From Acidobacteriota bacterium (lineage in GTDB: Bacteria > Acidobacteriota > Vicinamibacteria > Vicinamibacterales > 2-12-FULL-66-21), in NCBI GenBank assembly GCA_016184105.1, contig JACPDI010000023.1:1-64000 (forward strand): a stretch of 64,000 bases of DNA. The letters run 5' to 3'. The notes beneath the pieces are model-generated. The model was not told the DNA's origin, made no database searches, and saw only the letters and a list, made by a program, of their open reading frames with translations. Position numbers and translations under genes: made by a program. How positions within the stretch are numbered: the stretch's first letter is position 1; every line of letters starts with the position of its first letter. Positions 34,023 through 43,767 of this stretch are shown here, piece by piece.

Positions 34023-35963
34023 TCAGTGAACGGCGAAGACGCGCACTTCGAGATTGCTGAACACCGGCGTGAAGAACTCGGGATGCAGCTCGAACTTCTC
34101 GATCCCTGAGGGATAGAGCGCCCGCTCCACGCGATCGGCGTAGATGTATTCGATGCCCAGCCGCGCCGCAATCCGGCGCGCCTCTCCGGCATCGGCGGTC
34201 TCGTACATCTCCTGCACCTCGCGGGAGCGCTCGTTGTAGGCGGGCACCTTCAGGAGGGAGATCGGCAGGCCCGCGGCCATCCGGCGCTCGGCAAAGCTGG
34301 GTATCAGGCTCCACGTCTCGCGTCCCCGGCTGATGGGCTCCATCTGGACGATGGCTCCAGCGGGCGTCGCGCGCTTGAGCCACCGGAACGCCTCCTGCTC
34401 GTCAGGGGTCAGGTCGATCGTCCAGCGAAATCCGCCGATGCTGCGCTCGTAGTTGGCCGTGTCGCGCGCGTTGTACCAGTCGATCGCCGTTGTGGGAAGG
34501 CCCGCAATCGCCGCGGCCGCGATCACCGCCGCCGTGACGCCCGCGACACGTCCGCGGTCGAACAGCCCCATCGCCGCGCGCGCCATCAGCATGGCCGCCA
34601 CGCAGATCAGGATGTGTCCCGCACGGAAGCCGATGTAGGCCGTGTCCACGTCGAGGCTCACGAAGTGCATCAGCGCGAGCGAGAGCGGGATCATCACAAG
34701 GGCAGGTGTCGCGGCGGCAAGCGGCGCCTGCCCTCGCGGACCGATGAGGCCGGCGAGGGCGACCGCCAGGACGGGCCCAAGCGACACGGCAAGGCTCGCA
34801 ATCGGCGCGTTCGCCGCAAGTCCGTGGAGCCCGAACGTCAGCGCGTGGGAGGCGCCTTCCAGCATGTGGTTGCCCGCGCACCACGCGATGGCGGCCAGCA
34901 CGGGCAGCGCCGCGAACGCGTGGAGTGGGACGCGCCGGACCGTGCCAGTCCTGACGGCATCCACGATCACCGTGCCGGCGTAGCCCAGGGAAAACATCCC
35001 ACCGGCGAGAGGGTTGCAGAGGACCGACGCGCCCAGCGCAACGCCGCCGGCGAGAATCGCGGATATCGGCGCCACCGCTCCGCCGGCCGCGCCGATGACG
35101 AGCGCGAGAACGCCCGCGGCGTACGCCATCGTGTGCTGCGGGACGTACCACAGCGCCCGCTGCAGACCGTCGATGCGCAGCCCCTGGAACCGCCAGTTCG
35201 CGATCGCGTCGATGTTGGTGTGCCGCAGGTACCACAGCGGGACATCGCGGCGCCAGAGCCGCCACATCTCGTACAGGCCCTCGGCACTGCTCGCCACGAT
35301 CGCCAGCGCAACGGCGATCCCCGCGGCGGCGGGGCGCGCCGCCGCGACGCGCGCCAGCAAGTACAGGACGGCGCAGAACAGCAGGCCGGTGGCGATCGCG
35401 TTGCCTTTCAGAGATGCTTCGATCGATCGCAGCGGCGCCGGGCCGCGCCCGGCGACCGCCGCAGGGACGATGAAATAGCCCCAGTAGTAATGAATGGGCT
35501 CCCGCGCGAGATATGGATTGCGCAGCGGCATCTGGAACTTGCCGACCTCCGCGGTGAGCGCCATGTGCCACACGAAGTCGGCGGTGAAATAGGCGCGATA
35601 CAGGCGCGCGCCGTTCGGCTGCTGCTGGCCGACGCGCGCGAAGGGGGGTACGGCCACGGCCAGCGTCAGCGCGCACACGAGGGTGAGCGCGATCGTGTCG
35701 CCCCGCGTCCACGCGAAGATCGGCAGCGGCCGGACCACACGTGCGGCGATCCAGCCCGCCGCCAGCGTGACGGCCCATGCGGCCAGAAACCCCGGCCTGG
35801 ATGCCGCGCCCACGGCGATCGTCGCCCAGAGACCTATCGTGCTGAAGGCATAGCCCAGGATGGCCCCGCCCACGTACGCGGCCGGATGACGCGGGCCGAA
35901 GAGCGCTCGGCCAAGGGGGATTCCCGGCAAGGCGGCAGCGGCGAAGGGAAGCGCGTACAGCAC
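34023..35963 (-). CDS. Large polytopic membrane protein, GT-C-like (paralogue A)
   Basis: A 646-aa protein with about fourteen helices. It has an external loop YRAYFTADFVWHMALTAEVG and the motif HYYWGYFIVPAAV. A soluble C-terminal tail (about 530-646) is rich in conserved residues (AIVQMEPISRGRETWSLIPS). It is clearly paralogous to the protein at 41725-43767, sharing YRAYFTADFVWH, NYYW/HYYW and the whole tail. Start GTG at 35963. Sugar and acceptor are unknown. The convergent nucleotidyltransferase ends one base away. Confidence 0.7.
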   Translation of the reverse strand: MLYALPFAAAALPGIPLGRALFGPRHPAAYVGGAILGYAFSTIGLWATIAVGAASRPGFLAAWAVTLAAGWIAARVVRPLPIFAWTRGDTIALTLVCALTLAVAVPPFARVGQQQPNGARLYRAYFTADFVWHMALTAEVGKFQMPLRNPYLAREPIHYYWGYFIVPAAVAGRGPAPLRSIEASLKGNAIATGLLFCAVLYLLARVAAARPAAAGIAVALAIVASSAEGLYEMWRLWRRDVPLWYLRHTNIDAIANWRFQGLRIDGLQRALWYVPQHTMAYAAGVLALVIGAAGGAVAPISAILAGGVALGASVLCNPLAGGMFSLGYAGTVIVDAVRTGTVRRVPLHAFAALPVLAAIAWCAGNHMLEGASHALTFGLHGLAANAPIASLAVSLGPVLAVALAGLIGPRGQAPLAAATPALVMIPLSLALMHFVSLDVDTAYIGFRAGHILICVAAMLMARAAMGLFDRGRVAGVTAAVIAAAAIAGLPTTAIDWYNARDTANYERSIGGFRWTIDLTPDEQEAFRWLKRATPAGAIVQMEPISRGRETWSLIPSFAERRMAAGLPISLLKVPAYNERSREVQEMYETADAGEARRIAARLGIEYIYADRVERALYPSGIEKFELHPEFFTPVFSNLEVRVFAVH

Positions 35964-35972
35964 GGCGAGGAT

Positions 35973-36929
35973 CTATTTCGGCCGGCCGGGCGAGGCGGCG
36001 CCCGCGCTGGTGGCGTAAAGTAACCCGCCGGGCAGGTTCCCGACAACACCCAATGCGACGAAGAGCACGGACAGCGCGAAGGCAGCCGGCTGGGGAACGC
36101 CGGCCTGACCGAAGAACCAGACGAACGCGAGCTGGCTCGTGCCGAGGCCGTTGATTGTAATCGGCAGCAGCATGATCAGCAGAATCAGCGGCACGAACGC
36201 GGCATAGACAGAGAAGGGTGCCGCGATGTCGAGCGCGCGGCCGAGGCAATAGGCCTGGACGATCCGAAGCAGTTGCACCCCCGCGGACCCGGCCAGCACG
36301 TTGGCGAGACCGCCGCGATGGCGCGCGTAGCGGCGGGTGGCATCCACCAGGGATTCAGCGGCATGCCGGACGCGCGCGCCGGGCAGCCGGCGCGCGGCGT
36401 GCCGCGCGAGGCCGGCCGCCCGCTCGCTGAAGACGACCAGCGCGCCCGCCGCGCACACGGCGAGCGAGACCGCCAGCGTGGCGGCCACGCCCCGGTCGGC
36501 GAAACGGGCCCCGGCAAGCGCAAGGCCCGCCACACCTACGATCGCGATCGAGGCGACCCCGAGCACCCGATCGATCGCGACCGATGCCGCCGACTGTGCG
36601 GCGTCCACGCCGTAGCACGAGAGGCTGTACGCGCGCACCACGTCGCCGCCGACGCTGGGGAGGAACGTGCCGACGAAGGTGCTCACGAAGAACACGCGCA
36701 GCACGGCGGCGAGCGGCGGCCGCTGCCGCGGCTCGACAGCGCGCAACAGCACCAGCCAGCGATACGCCATCAGGGCGCGATCGAACAGGACGAGACCGGC
36801 CGCCGCGGCGATCCAGGCCAGGTTGGCGCCGCGCGCCGCGGCGAGCACCGCAGCGGGGTTCGCGCGCCAGAGGAGGAAGAGAAACAGGCCGGCCGCGACG
36901 AGAATCCGCGCGAGCCGGCCTGCAGTCAA
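35973..36929 (-). CDS. AglD/LPG-synthase-type transmembrane protein (flippase-like) A
   Basis: About 318 aa with eight membrane helices and the family motifs FVGTFLPSVGGDVVRAY and ITINGLGTSQLAFVWF. This domain (lysylphosphatidylglycerol synthase TM/AglD-like) is found in lipid flippases and in proteins handling polyprenyl-linked sugars. The start is taken as TTG at 36929, six bases after the previous stop. A paralogue lies at 48532-49509. Confidence 0.8.
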   Translation of the reverse strand: MTAGRLARILVAAGLFLFLLWRANPAAVLAAARGANLAWIAAAAGLVLFDRALMAYRWLVLLRAVEPRQRPPLAAVLRVFFVSTFVGTFLPSVGGDVVRAYSLSCYGVDAAQSAASVAIDRVLGVASIAIVGVAGLALAGARFADRGVAATLAVSLAVCAAGALVVFSERAAGLARHAARRLPGARVRHAAESLVDATRRYARHRGGLANVLAGSAGVQLLRIVQAYCLGRALDIAAPFSVYAAFVPLILLIMLLPITINGLGTSQLAFVWFFGQAGVPQPAAFALSVLFVALGVVGNLPGGLLYATSAGAASPGRPK

Positions 36930-36934
36930 AGCGG

Positions 36935-37959
36935 CTACTGGGCGTTGAGCGCGCTGCCGAGCGAGATCGGCCGCGGGTTTGGACCGATGTACACGCGGCT
37001 GACGCGCATGTCGCGCATGGTGTCGTTGTACAGCGACCCGATGACGATGGTCTGGCTGGCCGGGTTGTAGCTCCCCGGGTAGGTCGTGCTCAGATCGACC
37101 TTCGTGGCCCCGGCTTCCGACGTGCCCTCGAAGATCCGCAGGCGGGCGTTCCCGCCGCGCCACTCCAGTCGAACCGCACCGCGCCGCTGTCCCAGAAGCG
37201 GTCGACGAGGACGCGATGCTGGTTGCCGGCGAGATTGCTCGATCCCGTGCCGTCCTGCATCAGCAGGATCTTCGACTGCCCCGCGAAGCTCGAGTCGCCG
37301 GTGGGCTTGATCCGAATCGCGACGAAGGACACCTCGCCTTCCGGCAGCGCGGAGATCCGATACCCGAGATAGCTGTCCGAGTCGTCCAGTTTCAACCCGG
37401 GGCTCTGGTCGTCGAGGACAAAGAACACCTTGCTCTGCATGTCGGCGACCGTTCGGCCGTTCGTGAGGATATCGAACACCTGGTTGCCGCTCTTGAAGCT
37501 GTCGATCTTCGTCTTGAAGCGCGACGCGGCGGACCAGGCACCCACGCTCGCGCCCTGGATGGCGCGCGCGCGCCAATAGTACCGGGTGGACGGCTGCAGG
37601 TCGGTCGGCACGCTCACCGAGGTCTGGCCGCTGGATCCTTCGGGCACGCCGGACTGCGTGAACGCGACGGCAAAGCTCGCCAGCCGGCCGGGTATCAGCG
37701 CGAAGCCGGAATTGTCGGCCACCTGGAACTCGTAGGTGCGCGACCCCGCGCCCGACGACACGTTGTTGACGGTGAGGGTCGGCCGCAGCGTATCGAGCTG
37801 CGCGTCGTCCGACGGTGAGACGAGGGTCGGCGCGGGGAGCGCGGTGCCATCGGGCGCCGTCGGGCTGACCGGCACTTCGCGGGAGCCCCCGGACCCGGAG
37901 CAGGCGGCGGCGATCGCGCACGCGCCGATGAAGGGAATCAGGACAGAGTGCTTAACCAC
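36935..37959 (-). pseudogene. FN3-type lipoprotein with lectin-like C-terminus, one-base frameshift
   Basis: N-terminal lipoprotein signal with lipid Cys20 (IGACAIAAAC) and the motif PVSPT ten residues later. A fibronectin-III-like domain (about 42-150, YYWRARAIQG) is followed by a domain starting NQVFDILTNGRTVADMQ. The first frame leaves homology near 37165 after AVRFDW. The other frame resumes with RGGNARLRIFEGTSEAGATK and runs to the stop at 36935. Adding one G to the GG run at 37165-37166 restores a single frame (DWEWRGGN). The closest relative is the intact gene at 45023-46138, which ends in the same manner (RVYIGPNPRP against NVWISSRPRP). Confidence 0.7.
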
Positions 37960-38942
37960 GATGCCTCCGCGACCGGGATCAGAGAGAAATCAGAGAGTAG
38001 CACAGGGACGAGCAGCTTCACCGCACGTCCGATCGCCAACGTCTGGCCCAGCCAGTAGGGGACATGCAGCCGGCTGGCGCCGAGCCAGGACACGAGCCGC
38101 CGCGCCGCCGACGAGAGACGAGGAGCGAGGCTGGCGCCTCGCTGGAGCACGTAGTCGAGTTCGAGGCGCTGCCAGTGTGGTCGCATGAGGACGACGTCGA
38201 AGCCGTGTTCGCCGAGCAACCGCGACATGGTCCGCCGGTCAAAATAGAAAAGGTGGACCGAAATGAGGAACAGCCACTTGCGTCTCAGCGCGCGCGCGAT
38301 CCAGCTCCCGACGTCCGGATAGTTGATGACGAGCAGGCCCCCCGGCTTGAGCAGGGTGCGGCAGTGTTCCACGACCGCGACGGGGTCCGGCGTGTGCTCG
38401 ATCACGTCCCAGAGCGTCACCACGTCGAAGCTGCCGGGCTCGTAATCGTGGTCGAAGACGCTGCCCTGGCGGATATGGATGCCGTAGTGCCGCGAGCCGA
38501 ACTCCGCGAGCCACTTGTTCGGCTCGCACCCCGTGGCGTCCCAGCCGGCTTTGCGCGCCGCGGCGACAAACGCCCCGGCGGCCGTCCCGATGTCGAGCAA
38601 CCGTCCCTTTCCGCCGAGTGCGCGCTCGATGGCGCCGAGCGAGCCGGCAAAGGTGCGTTCGCGCGCGTCGAGCTGCGACACGTACGTGGGATCCTCCCCG
38701 TCGGTATAGCCGGAGACAATGAGGTCGCCGCGGAGACGGGGGTTGATGTACTGGAGGGAGCAGGACCGGCAGCGCACGACCTGATCGATGAGCAGCTCGT
38801 CGCCGGAGGCGCGGAACTTCTCGACCAGGTCCGCGTCGGTTTCGAGATGGTACTGAGCCTCATACACGAGGTCGGCGTCGTCCGATCCGCAGAGAACGCA
38901 TCTGACGTGCTCGAGCACGTCGGCCCGGGTCGGTTCATGCAT
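37938..38942 (-). CDS. SAM-dependent methyltransferase with N-terminal zinc-binding region
   Basis: A 334-aa protein. Residues about 14-60 hold two CxxC pairs (CVLCG and CRSC), suggesting a zinc site as in C-methyltransferases of deoxysugars. A class I methyltransferase follows with GRLLDIGTAAGAFVAAARKAG, GSFDVVTLWDVIEHTPDP and LLKPGGLLVINYPD. The ATG at 38942 is preceded by a strong promoter. The gene end overlaps the FN3 lipoprotein start by 22 bases. The target is probably a sugar or lipid of the cluster. Confidence 0.85.
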   Translation of the reverse strand: MHEPTRADVLEHVRCVLCGSDDADLVYEAQYHLETDADLVEKFRASGDELLIDQVVRCRSCSLQYINPRLRGDLIVSGYTDGEDPTYVSQLDARERTFAGSLGAIERALGGKGRLLDIGTAAGAFVAAARKAGWDATGCEPNKWLAEFGSRHYGIHIRQGSVFDHDYEPGSFDVVTLWDVIEHTPDPVAVVEHCRTLLKPGGLLVINYPDVGSWIARALRRKWLFLISVHLFYFDRRTMSRLLGEHGFDVVLMRPHWQRLELDYVLQRGASLAPRLSSAARRLVSWLGASRLHVPYWLGQTLAIGRAVKLLVPVLLSDFSLIPVAEASWLSTLS

Positions 38943-38955
38943 GATGAATGGATTA

Positions 38956-38983
38956 ATTATACGGGAGCGGCACCCATGATCAA
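38956..38983 (-). promoter_or_regulatory. Promoter of the 38942 methyltransferase operon
   Basis: TTGATC (38978-38983) and consensus TATAAT (38956-38961) with a 16-base spacer on the minus strand. The -10 box ends 13 bases before the ATG, so the leader would be only a few bases long. Confidence 0.65.
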
Positions 38984-39003
38984 CTCGAGACCCGCATGCC
39001 ATA

Positions 39004-41019
39004 ATGGTCGCGGTGTCTCCCGCACAACCCCAGCGCTCGCACCTGCGCGTCGTGCTGTTCTCAGGCGGCCGCGGGTCGGGCGCGCTGACCGAGCAGCTTG
39101 TCACCAACCCCCGCATCGCGTTGACCGTTGCCATCAACGGGTACGATGACGGGGCATCGACAGGCGAGGTGCGCCGCTTCCTCGGAGACGCGCTGGGGCC
39201 GTCCGATTTCCGCAAGAACGCGGCTCATCTCACGCGGCTGCTCGGCACCCGGCCCGTGGAACTCGTCCAACTGCTGGATCTGCGCGTCGACATGGACGGC
39301 GACGTCCGCACGGCGGGGGAGCGCCTGATCGCGGCGATCGACGGTCAGGCCGCGCCTGCCGACGGCCCGCTGGCATCTGCGGCACGGCTCGCCGGCGCGC
39401 TGCCGGTGTCGCTTCGCGGTGCCGTCCTCGAGCGGCTGCGGCCGTTCAGCCGCGAGCTGCAGGCCGGCCGCCCGTTTCGCTTCTGCGATTGCGCGCTCGG
39501 CAACGTCGTGTTCGCAGGTTCGTTCCTCCTCTGCGCGCGTGACTTCAACAGGGCGGTCGACGACTACTGCTGCGGGCTGATGGCGCTTCCCGGCGGCCTG
39601 ATCGAGAACGTCACCGACGGCAGGAACGCCTTCCTGGTCGGAGTAGACTCCGACGGACGGCTGCTGCGCAGCGAGGAGGAGATTGTCGACGCCAAGCGCC
39701 GCAACCGGGTCGAGGACATCCACCTCCTCGACGTCGCGGTCAGCGAAGAGATGCGCGCCCGGCTTGCGGCCGACGGCCGGCCGGCGCAGGACCGCTTTCT
39801 CCGGGAGCACTCCGCGGACCGGTCCGTGCGGTTGAACCCGCGCCTCGAACCGGCCTTGGCCGACGCCGATCTGATCGTGTACGCGCCCGGCACGCAGCAC
39901 TCGAGCCTGTTTCCGTCCTACCTGACTCCGGGGTTGAGCGGCGCGATCGCGCGAAACCTGCCGGCGATCAAGCTGCTGGTGACCAACATCGAGACCGACG
40001 CGGAGATCACGGGCCAGAGCGCCGTCGACATCATCGACCGCGCGGTGTTCTATTTGAAGGAAAAAGGGCGGCTGACGATCCCGACGCCATGCCTGATCAC
40101 GCACTACCTGGTCAACGATCCCCGCGGCGGCGGCCCTGAGCGGCCGTACGTTCCGCTGGGCCGCCTCGAGTCGCTCGAGGACCCGCGCCTGGTGCGCGTC
40201 GGCAATTATGAAGAAGGGATCACCGGCAGGCATGACGCCGCCAAGATCCTCGGGCCGTTCGTGGAGGCGTTTCTGGCCCGCTGGAACGACACGCAGAAGG
40301 TTGCGGTGCTCTTTTACGAGGCCCGGACCGCGAACAAGCTTGTGCAGAGCCTCCTCGAGATGATCCGCGCCGGCGTGCGCGACCTTCCCTTGGCACTGAC
40401 CGTCTTTCACGACGCGCCGGAACCGCTCGACGAGCCATTCGCGCAGTCGCTCGGGTTCGCCGTACGGCGTCTCGAGGGGGATGAATCGCAGCGCGACCGG
40501 GCCTTCCGCAAGGCGCTCGCCGACGAGCATTTCGATTACGTCATCCTGTTCGAATCCTCGGGCATGTACAACGGCGAGGATGTCAGGACGCTGGCGTCCT
40601 ATCTGAGCATGGGACGCCTTGACTCGGTGTGGGGCAGCCGCCGCCTGTCAGTGCGCGACATCGAAGAATCCTACCGCCTGAAATACCGGCGCCGCGCCGT
40701 GGCCGGCGCGGTGTCGTACCTCGGCAGCCACGCGCTGAGCCTGATGTATCTGGGCTTGTACGGTCGCTACGTGTCGGACACGCTCTCGGCGGCGCGCGCG
40801 GTGCGCGCCTCAGACGCGCTCGCCGTGCCGGTGCCGCTCACCCACAAACAGGCGAACCAGCACCTGCTGCCGATCCTGCTCGGGCGGAAGGCCGAGATGT
40901 TCGAGGTGCCCGTGCAGTTTTTCTCGATCTCTCCCGACCAGGTCCGGCGGACGACGGCCGTCGACGGCCTCCGCGCCGTCGGCACCGTCGTGCGCGCGCG
41001 TTTTCGCGGCCGGGCATGA
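39004..41019 (+). CDS. CofD/YvcK-family domain fused to a degenerate GT2-like domain
   Basis: A 671-aa protein. Residues about 14-420 are a CofD/YvcK Rossmann-type domain with [12 protein letters not shown] (19-30), [61 protein letters not shown] and [17 protein letters not shown]. YvcK binds UDP-GlcNAc and CofD makes the F420 precursor; no other F420 gene is seen. Residues about 430-671 align with the GT2 enzyme encoded just downstream ([34 protein letters not shown]), but the metal motif DAD is ILFESSG here, so catalysis is unlikely. The gene overlaps the GT2 gene (ATGA), suggesting a regulator or partner of that enzyme. Confidence 0.85.
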   Translation: MVAVSPAQPQRSHLRVVLFSGGRGSGALTEQLVTNPRIALTVAINGYDDGASTGEVRRFLGDALGPSDFRKNAAHLTRLLGTRPVELVQLLDLRVDMDGDVRTAGERLIAAIDGQAAPADGPLASAARLAGALPVSLRGAVLERLRPFSRELQAGRPFRFCDCALGNVVFAGSFLLCARDFNRAVDDYCCGLMALPGGLIENVTDGRNAFLVGVDSDGRLLRSEEEIVDAKRRNRVEDIHLLDVAVSEEMRARLAADGRPAQDRFLREHSADRSVRLNPRLEPALADADLIVYAPGTQHSSLFPSYLTPGLSGAIARNLPAIKLLVTNIETDAEITGQSAVDIIDRAVFYLKEKGRLTIPTPCLITHYLVNDPRGGGPERPYVPLGRLESLEDPRLVRVGNYEEGITGRHDAAKILGPFVEAFLARWNDTQKVAVLFYEARTANKLVQSLLEMIRAGVRDLPLALTVFHDAPEPLDEPFAQSLGFAVRRLEGDESQRDRAFRKALADEHFDYVILFESSGMYNGEDVRTLASYLSMGRLDSVWGSRRLSVRDIEESYRLKYRRRAVAGAVSYLGSHALSLMYLGLYGRYVSDTLSAARAVRASDALAVPVPLTHKQANQHLLPILLGRKAEMFEVPVQFFSISPDQVRRTTAVDGLRAVGTVVRARFRGRA

Positions 41020-41714
41020 CACGCCGCACGCTCTCCATCGTCATTCCCGCGTATAACGAGGAGCGCTTCATCGGGACGCTCCTGGACCGGATCCGTGCGG
41101 TGGATCTCGAGCCGCTCGGCGTCGGCAGGGAAATCATCGTCATTGACGATCACTCGAGCGATCGGACGCCGGAGATCGTCGCGGCGGTGCCGGGCGTGAC
41201 GTTGAAGCGGCTGGAGCGGAACGTCGGGAAGGGACGCGCCGTCCGGGAAGGGATCGCGATCGCGAGCGGCGACCTGCTCATCATTCAGGATGCCGACCTC
41301 GAATACGACCCGCGGGATTACGTCCCCATGCTCCGCGCGCTGCTGGAGCGGCGTGGCGACATCGTGTACGGCAGCCGCTATCTCGCCGGCGGCCGGCATG
41401 CCGGCCAGTCGCTCGCCGCCTACCTCGGCGGCCGCAGCCTGAGCCTCGTCGCCCGGCTCTTCACCGGGACCTACCTGTCGGACACGGTGACCGCGCTGAA
41501 GCTGTTTCCGCGCCAGGAACTGGCGTCACTTACGCTGACGACCAGCGGGTTCGAGCTGGATCACGAGATCACGGCGAAGATGCTGGCGCGGGGGCTGAAG
41601 ATCGTGGAAGTTCCCATTTCGTATTTTCCGCGTTCGCGGGCGGAGGGGAAGAAGATCGGCGTGCGCGACTGGTTCACCGGCGCCCGAACGTTCTTCCGGT
41701 TCAGGAACGGCTGA
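41016..41714 (+). CDS. GT2 dolichyl-phosphate-mannose-synthase-like glycosyltransferase
   Basis: A 232-aa soluble GT-A enzyme with [24 protein letters not shown] and the intact DxD motif QDADLEYDP (DAD 92-94), then YGSRYLAGG and a C-terminal [20 protein letters not shown] typical of DPM1-like enzymes without membrane helices. Makes a polyprenyl-phosphate sugar. Its start overlaps the CofD-GT fusion gene, whose C-terminal half is its degenerate paralogue. Confidence 0.9.
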   Translation: MTRRTLSIVIPAYNEERFIGTLLDRIRAVDLEPLGVGREIIVIDDHSSDRTPEIVAAVPGVTLKRLERNVGKGRAVREGIAIASGDLLIIQDADLEYDPRDYVPMLRALLERRGDIVYGSRYLAGGRHAGQSLAAYLGGRSLSLVARLFTGTYLSDTVTALKLFPRQELASLTLTTSGFELDHEITAKMLARGLKIVEVPISYFPRSRAEGKKIGVRDWFTGARTFFRFRNG

Positions 41715-41724
41715 TCGCCGGGAG

Positions 41725-43767
41725 TCAGCGAACCCGGTAGATCCGCACTTCGGCGTTCGAGAAGACGCGATCGAAGTAGCGGCGCTCCTCGAACTTGGGC
41801 ATCCCGGCCGGGTACGCCGCCATCTCCGCGGAATCCACATACACGTAATCGATGCCGAATCGCTTGGCGATCGTCCACGCGGCCCGCGGCTCCGCGGTGA
41901 TGTACATCTGCTGCACGATCCCGGACCGCTCGGTGTATTGCGGCTGGGGCAGCAGCGAGATCGGCAGGCCCGCCGCCATCCGCCGGCCGGCAAACGACGG
42001 AATGAGCGTCCAGTGCTCCCGCCCGCGCACGATCGGCTCCATCTGCACGATGGCGTCCGGCGCCGTGTGCGCGCGAATCCACGCGAACGCCTCCTGTTGC
42101 GCGGCGGTCGTCCAGAGCGTCCAGCGGAACCCGGGGCCCGGCCGGCGATTGTGAATGTCCTGCGCGTTGTACGTGTCGATGAGTGTCGTGGGCAGACCGG
42201 CAACCAGAATAATGGCGACGAGGGCGTTGCACGCCAGCACGGGAACGCGATCGAGCACGCGCGCCAGCAGGATCGGGATCGAGACGAGCAGGATCTGCCC
42301 GGCGCGGAAGCCGACCCACGACGCTTCGGAGATCGTGACGAAGTAGAGAAGACCCAGACCGACCGCCAGGCCGGCAGCCGCCGCGGCGACCGGCCGCCAC
42401 GGCCAGCCGCGACCGGGCCAGAGGCCTCCCAGCGCGGGGAGGAGGATCGGGCCAAGGGAGACAAGCAGCGTTTGTACCGGTCGCTGACGCGCGTAGCCGG
42501 AGAACCCGATCGTGACCGCCGCCGCCGCACCATCCGTCATCCTGGACAGCATGCCCCAGGCCACTGCGGCGGCCACGGGAGCAGCGGCCAGCACGTGCCG
42601 GATCAGCGGCCGCGCGCCGGTTCGGGAGGCGACGGTATCGACGGCGATGACGACGCCGTAGATCGCCGAGAACGCCGCGCCGAGAAACGGGTTCATCGCG
42701 GTCGCCAGCCCGAGCGCGCAACCGGCGCCCAGAGCGCCGCGCGGGCTGAGGGCTGACCCTTGCGCGATCGCGGGCAGCAGACCCAGGAGCCCGAGGCCGA
42801 CCGCCGTGGTGTGCTGGGGCGTGTACCACATCGACCGCGGCATGTTGTCGATGCGCAACCCGCTCCATTGCCACGCCGTCACGGCGTCGATGTTCATCTC
42901 CCGCAGCAGGTCGAATGGCAGACCGCGGCGGTAGAAATCGATGAGCGTGTGCGTGCCTTCGTAACTCGCAGCGACCGCCGCAAGCAGGACGGCAAGTGCG
43001 GCCGCGCCGGCGCGCCGCGTCGCAGTGCGGACCACGACGAACAGCGCCGCGAGCATCGCGGCGGCGTGAAGGATGGCATTCGTCTTGAGGCACACTTCGA
43101 CGTCACCGAGCGGCGCCGGCGCGGTTTCGGCCACCGTCGCCGGCAGCAGGAAGTACGTCCAGTAGTAGTTCATGGTCCGCGGCGCCATGTATGGATTGCG
43201 CGGCGGCAGCGTGAACCTGCCCAGCTCGTAGGCGAGCGCAGAGTGCCAGACGAAGTCGGCGGTGAAGTACGCGCGATAGTAGCGATTGCCTTCCGCGTCG
43301 GCGCGGCCCAGGTTCCGGTAGGGGGGTGCCATCAGCGCCGGAACGATCAGAAGCACGAGAAACAGCGCGCGCGTGTCCGGACGTGTCCAGGACGGGAGCG
43401 TGACGGCGGGCGCATTCCGGCGTCGCCGATGCAGTCGCCAGCTGAGACAGGCGAGTAACGCCCAGGCGAGCACGAACATCGGCCCGCTGGCCACGCGTGC
43501 GGCGATGGCTGCCCACAGCGCGAGCTGCAGCACGCCGTAGCCGAAAAGCATCCCGGCTATCCAACCGGCGGCGTGGCGTCGCCCGAACAGCGCGAACCCA
43601 GCCGGGAGGCCCGGCGCGACCGCGAGCGCGTACACGCCTGCGTACAGCACGCCGCCGATGCCGGCAGCCCACCACACCGCCAGCAGCAGCGAAAGACCGA
43701 AAAGAAACGCGGAGAGAATTGCCGATCCGGCGCCGGGGGGCCTGGGGCTGCGGCCGTCGGAACTCAC
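41725..43767 (-). CDS. Large polytopic membrane protein, GT-C-like (paralogue B)
   Basis: A 680-aa protein starting at GTG 43767, which overlaps the radical SAM gene stop (GTGA). About fourteen helices, the loop YYRAYFTADFVWHSALAYEL, MNYYWTYFLLPATVAE, and a soluble C-terminal tail (AIVQMEPIVRGREHWTLIPS...DRVFSNAEVRIYRVR). Paralogue of the protein at 34023-35963. Likely a membrane glycosyltransferase; no biochemical assignment is possible. Confidence 0.72.
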   Translation of the reverse strand: MSSDGRSPRPPGAGSAILSAFLFGLSLLLAVWWAAGIGGVLYAGVYALAVAPGLPAGFALFGRRHAAGWIAGMLFGYGVLQLALWAAIAARVASGPMFVLAWALLACLSWRLHRRRRNAPAVTLPSWTRPDTRALFLVLLIVPALMAPPYRNLGRADAEGNRYYRAYFTADFVWHSALAYELGRFTLPPRNPYMAPRTMNYYWTYFLLPATVAETAPAPLGDVEVCLKTNAILHAAAMLAALFVVVRTATRRAGAAALAVLLAAVAASYEGTHTLIDFYRRGLPFDLLREMNIDAVTAWQWSGLRIDNMPRSMWYTPQHTTAVGLGLLGLLPAIAQGSALSPRGALGAGCALGLATAMNPFLGAAFSAIYGVVIAVDTVASRTGARPLIRHVLAAAPVAAAVAWGMLSRMTDGAAAAVTIGFSGYARQRPVQTLLVSLGPILLPALGGLWPGRGWPWRPVAAAAAGLAVGLGLLYFVTISEASWVGFRAGQILLVSIPILLARVLDRVPVLACNALVAIILVAGLPTTLIDTYNAQDIHNRRPGPGFRWTLWTTAAQQEAFAWIRAHTAPDAIVQMEPIVRGREHWTLIPSFAGRRMAAGLPISLLPQPQYTERSGIVQQMYITAEPRAAWTIAKRFGIDYVYVDSAEMAAYPAGMPKFEERRYFDRVFSNAEVRIYRVR

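Noticed and set aside
39004-41019. A coenzyme F420 biosynthesis gene (CofD)
   Set aside because: The domain resembles YvcK as much as CofD, it is fused to a GT2-like domain, and no cofC, cofE, cofG/H or F420-dependent enzyme was seen.
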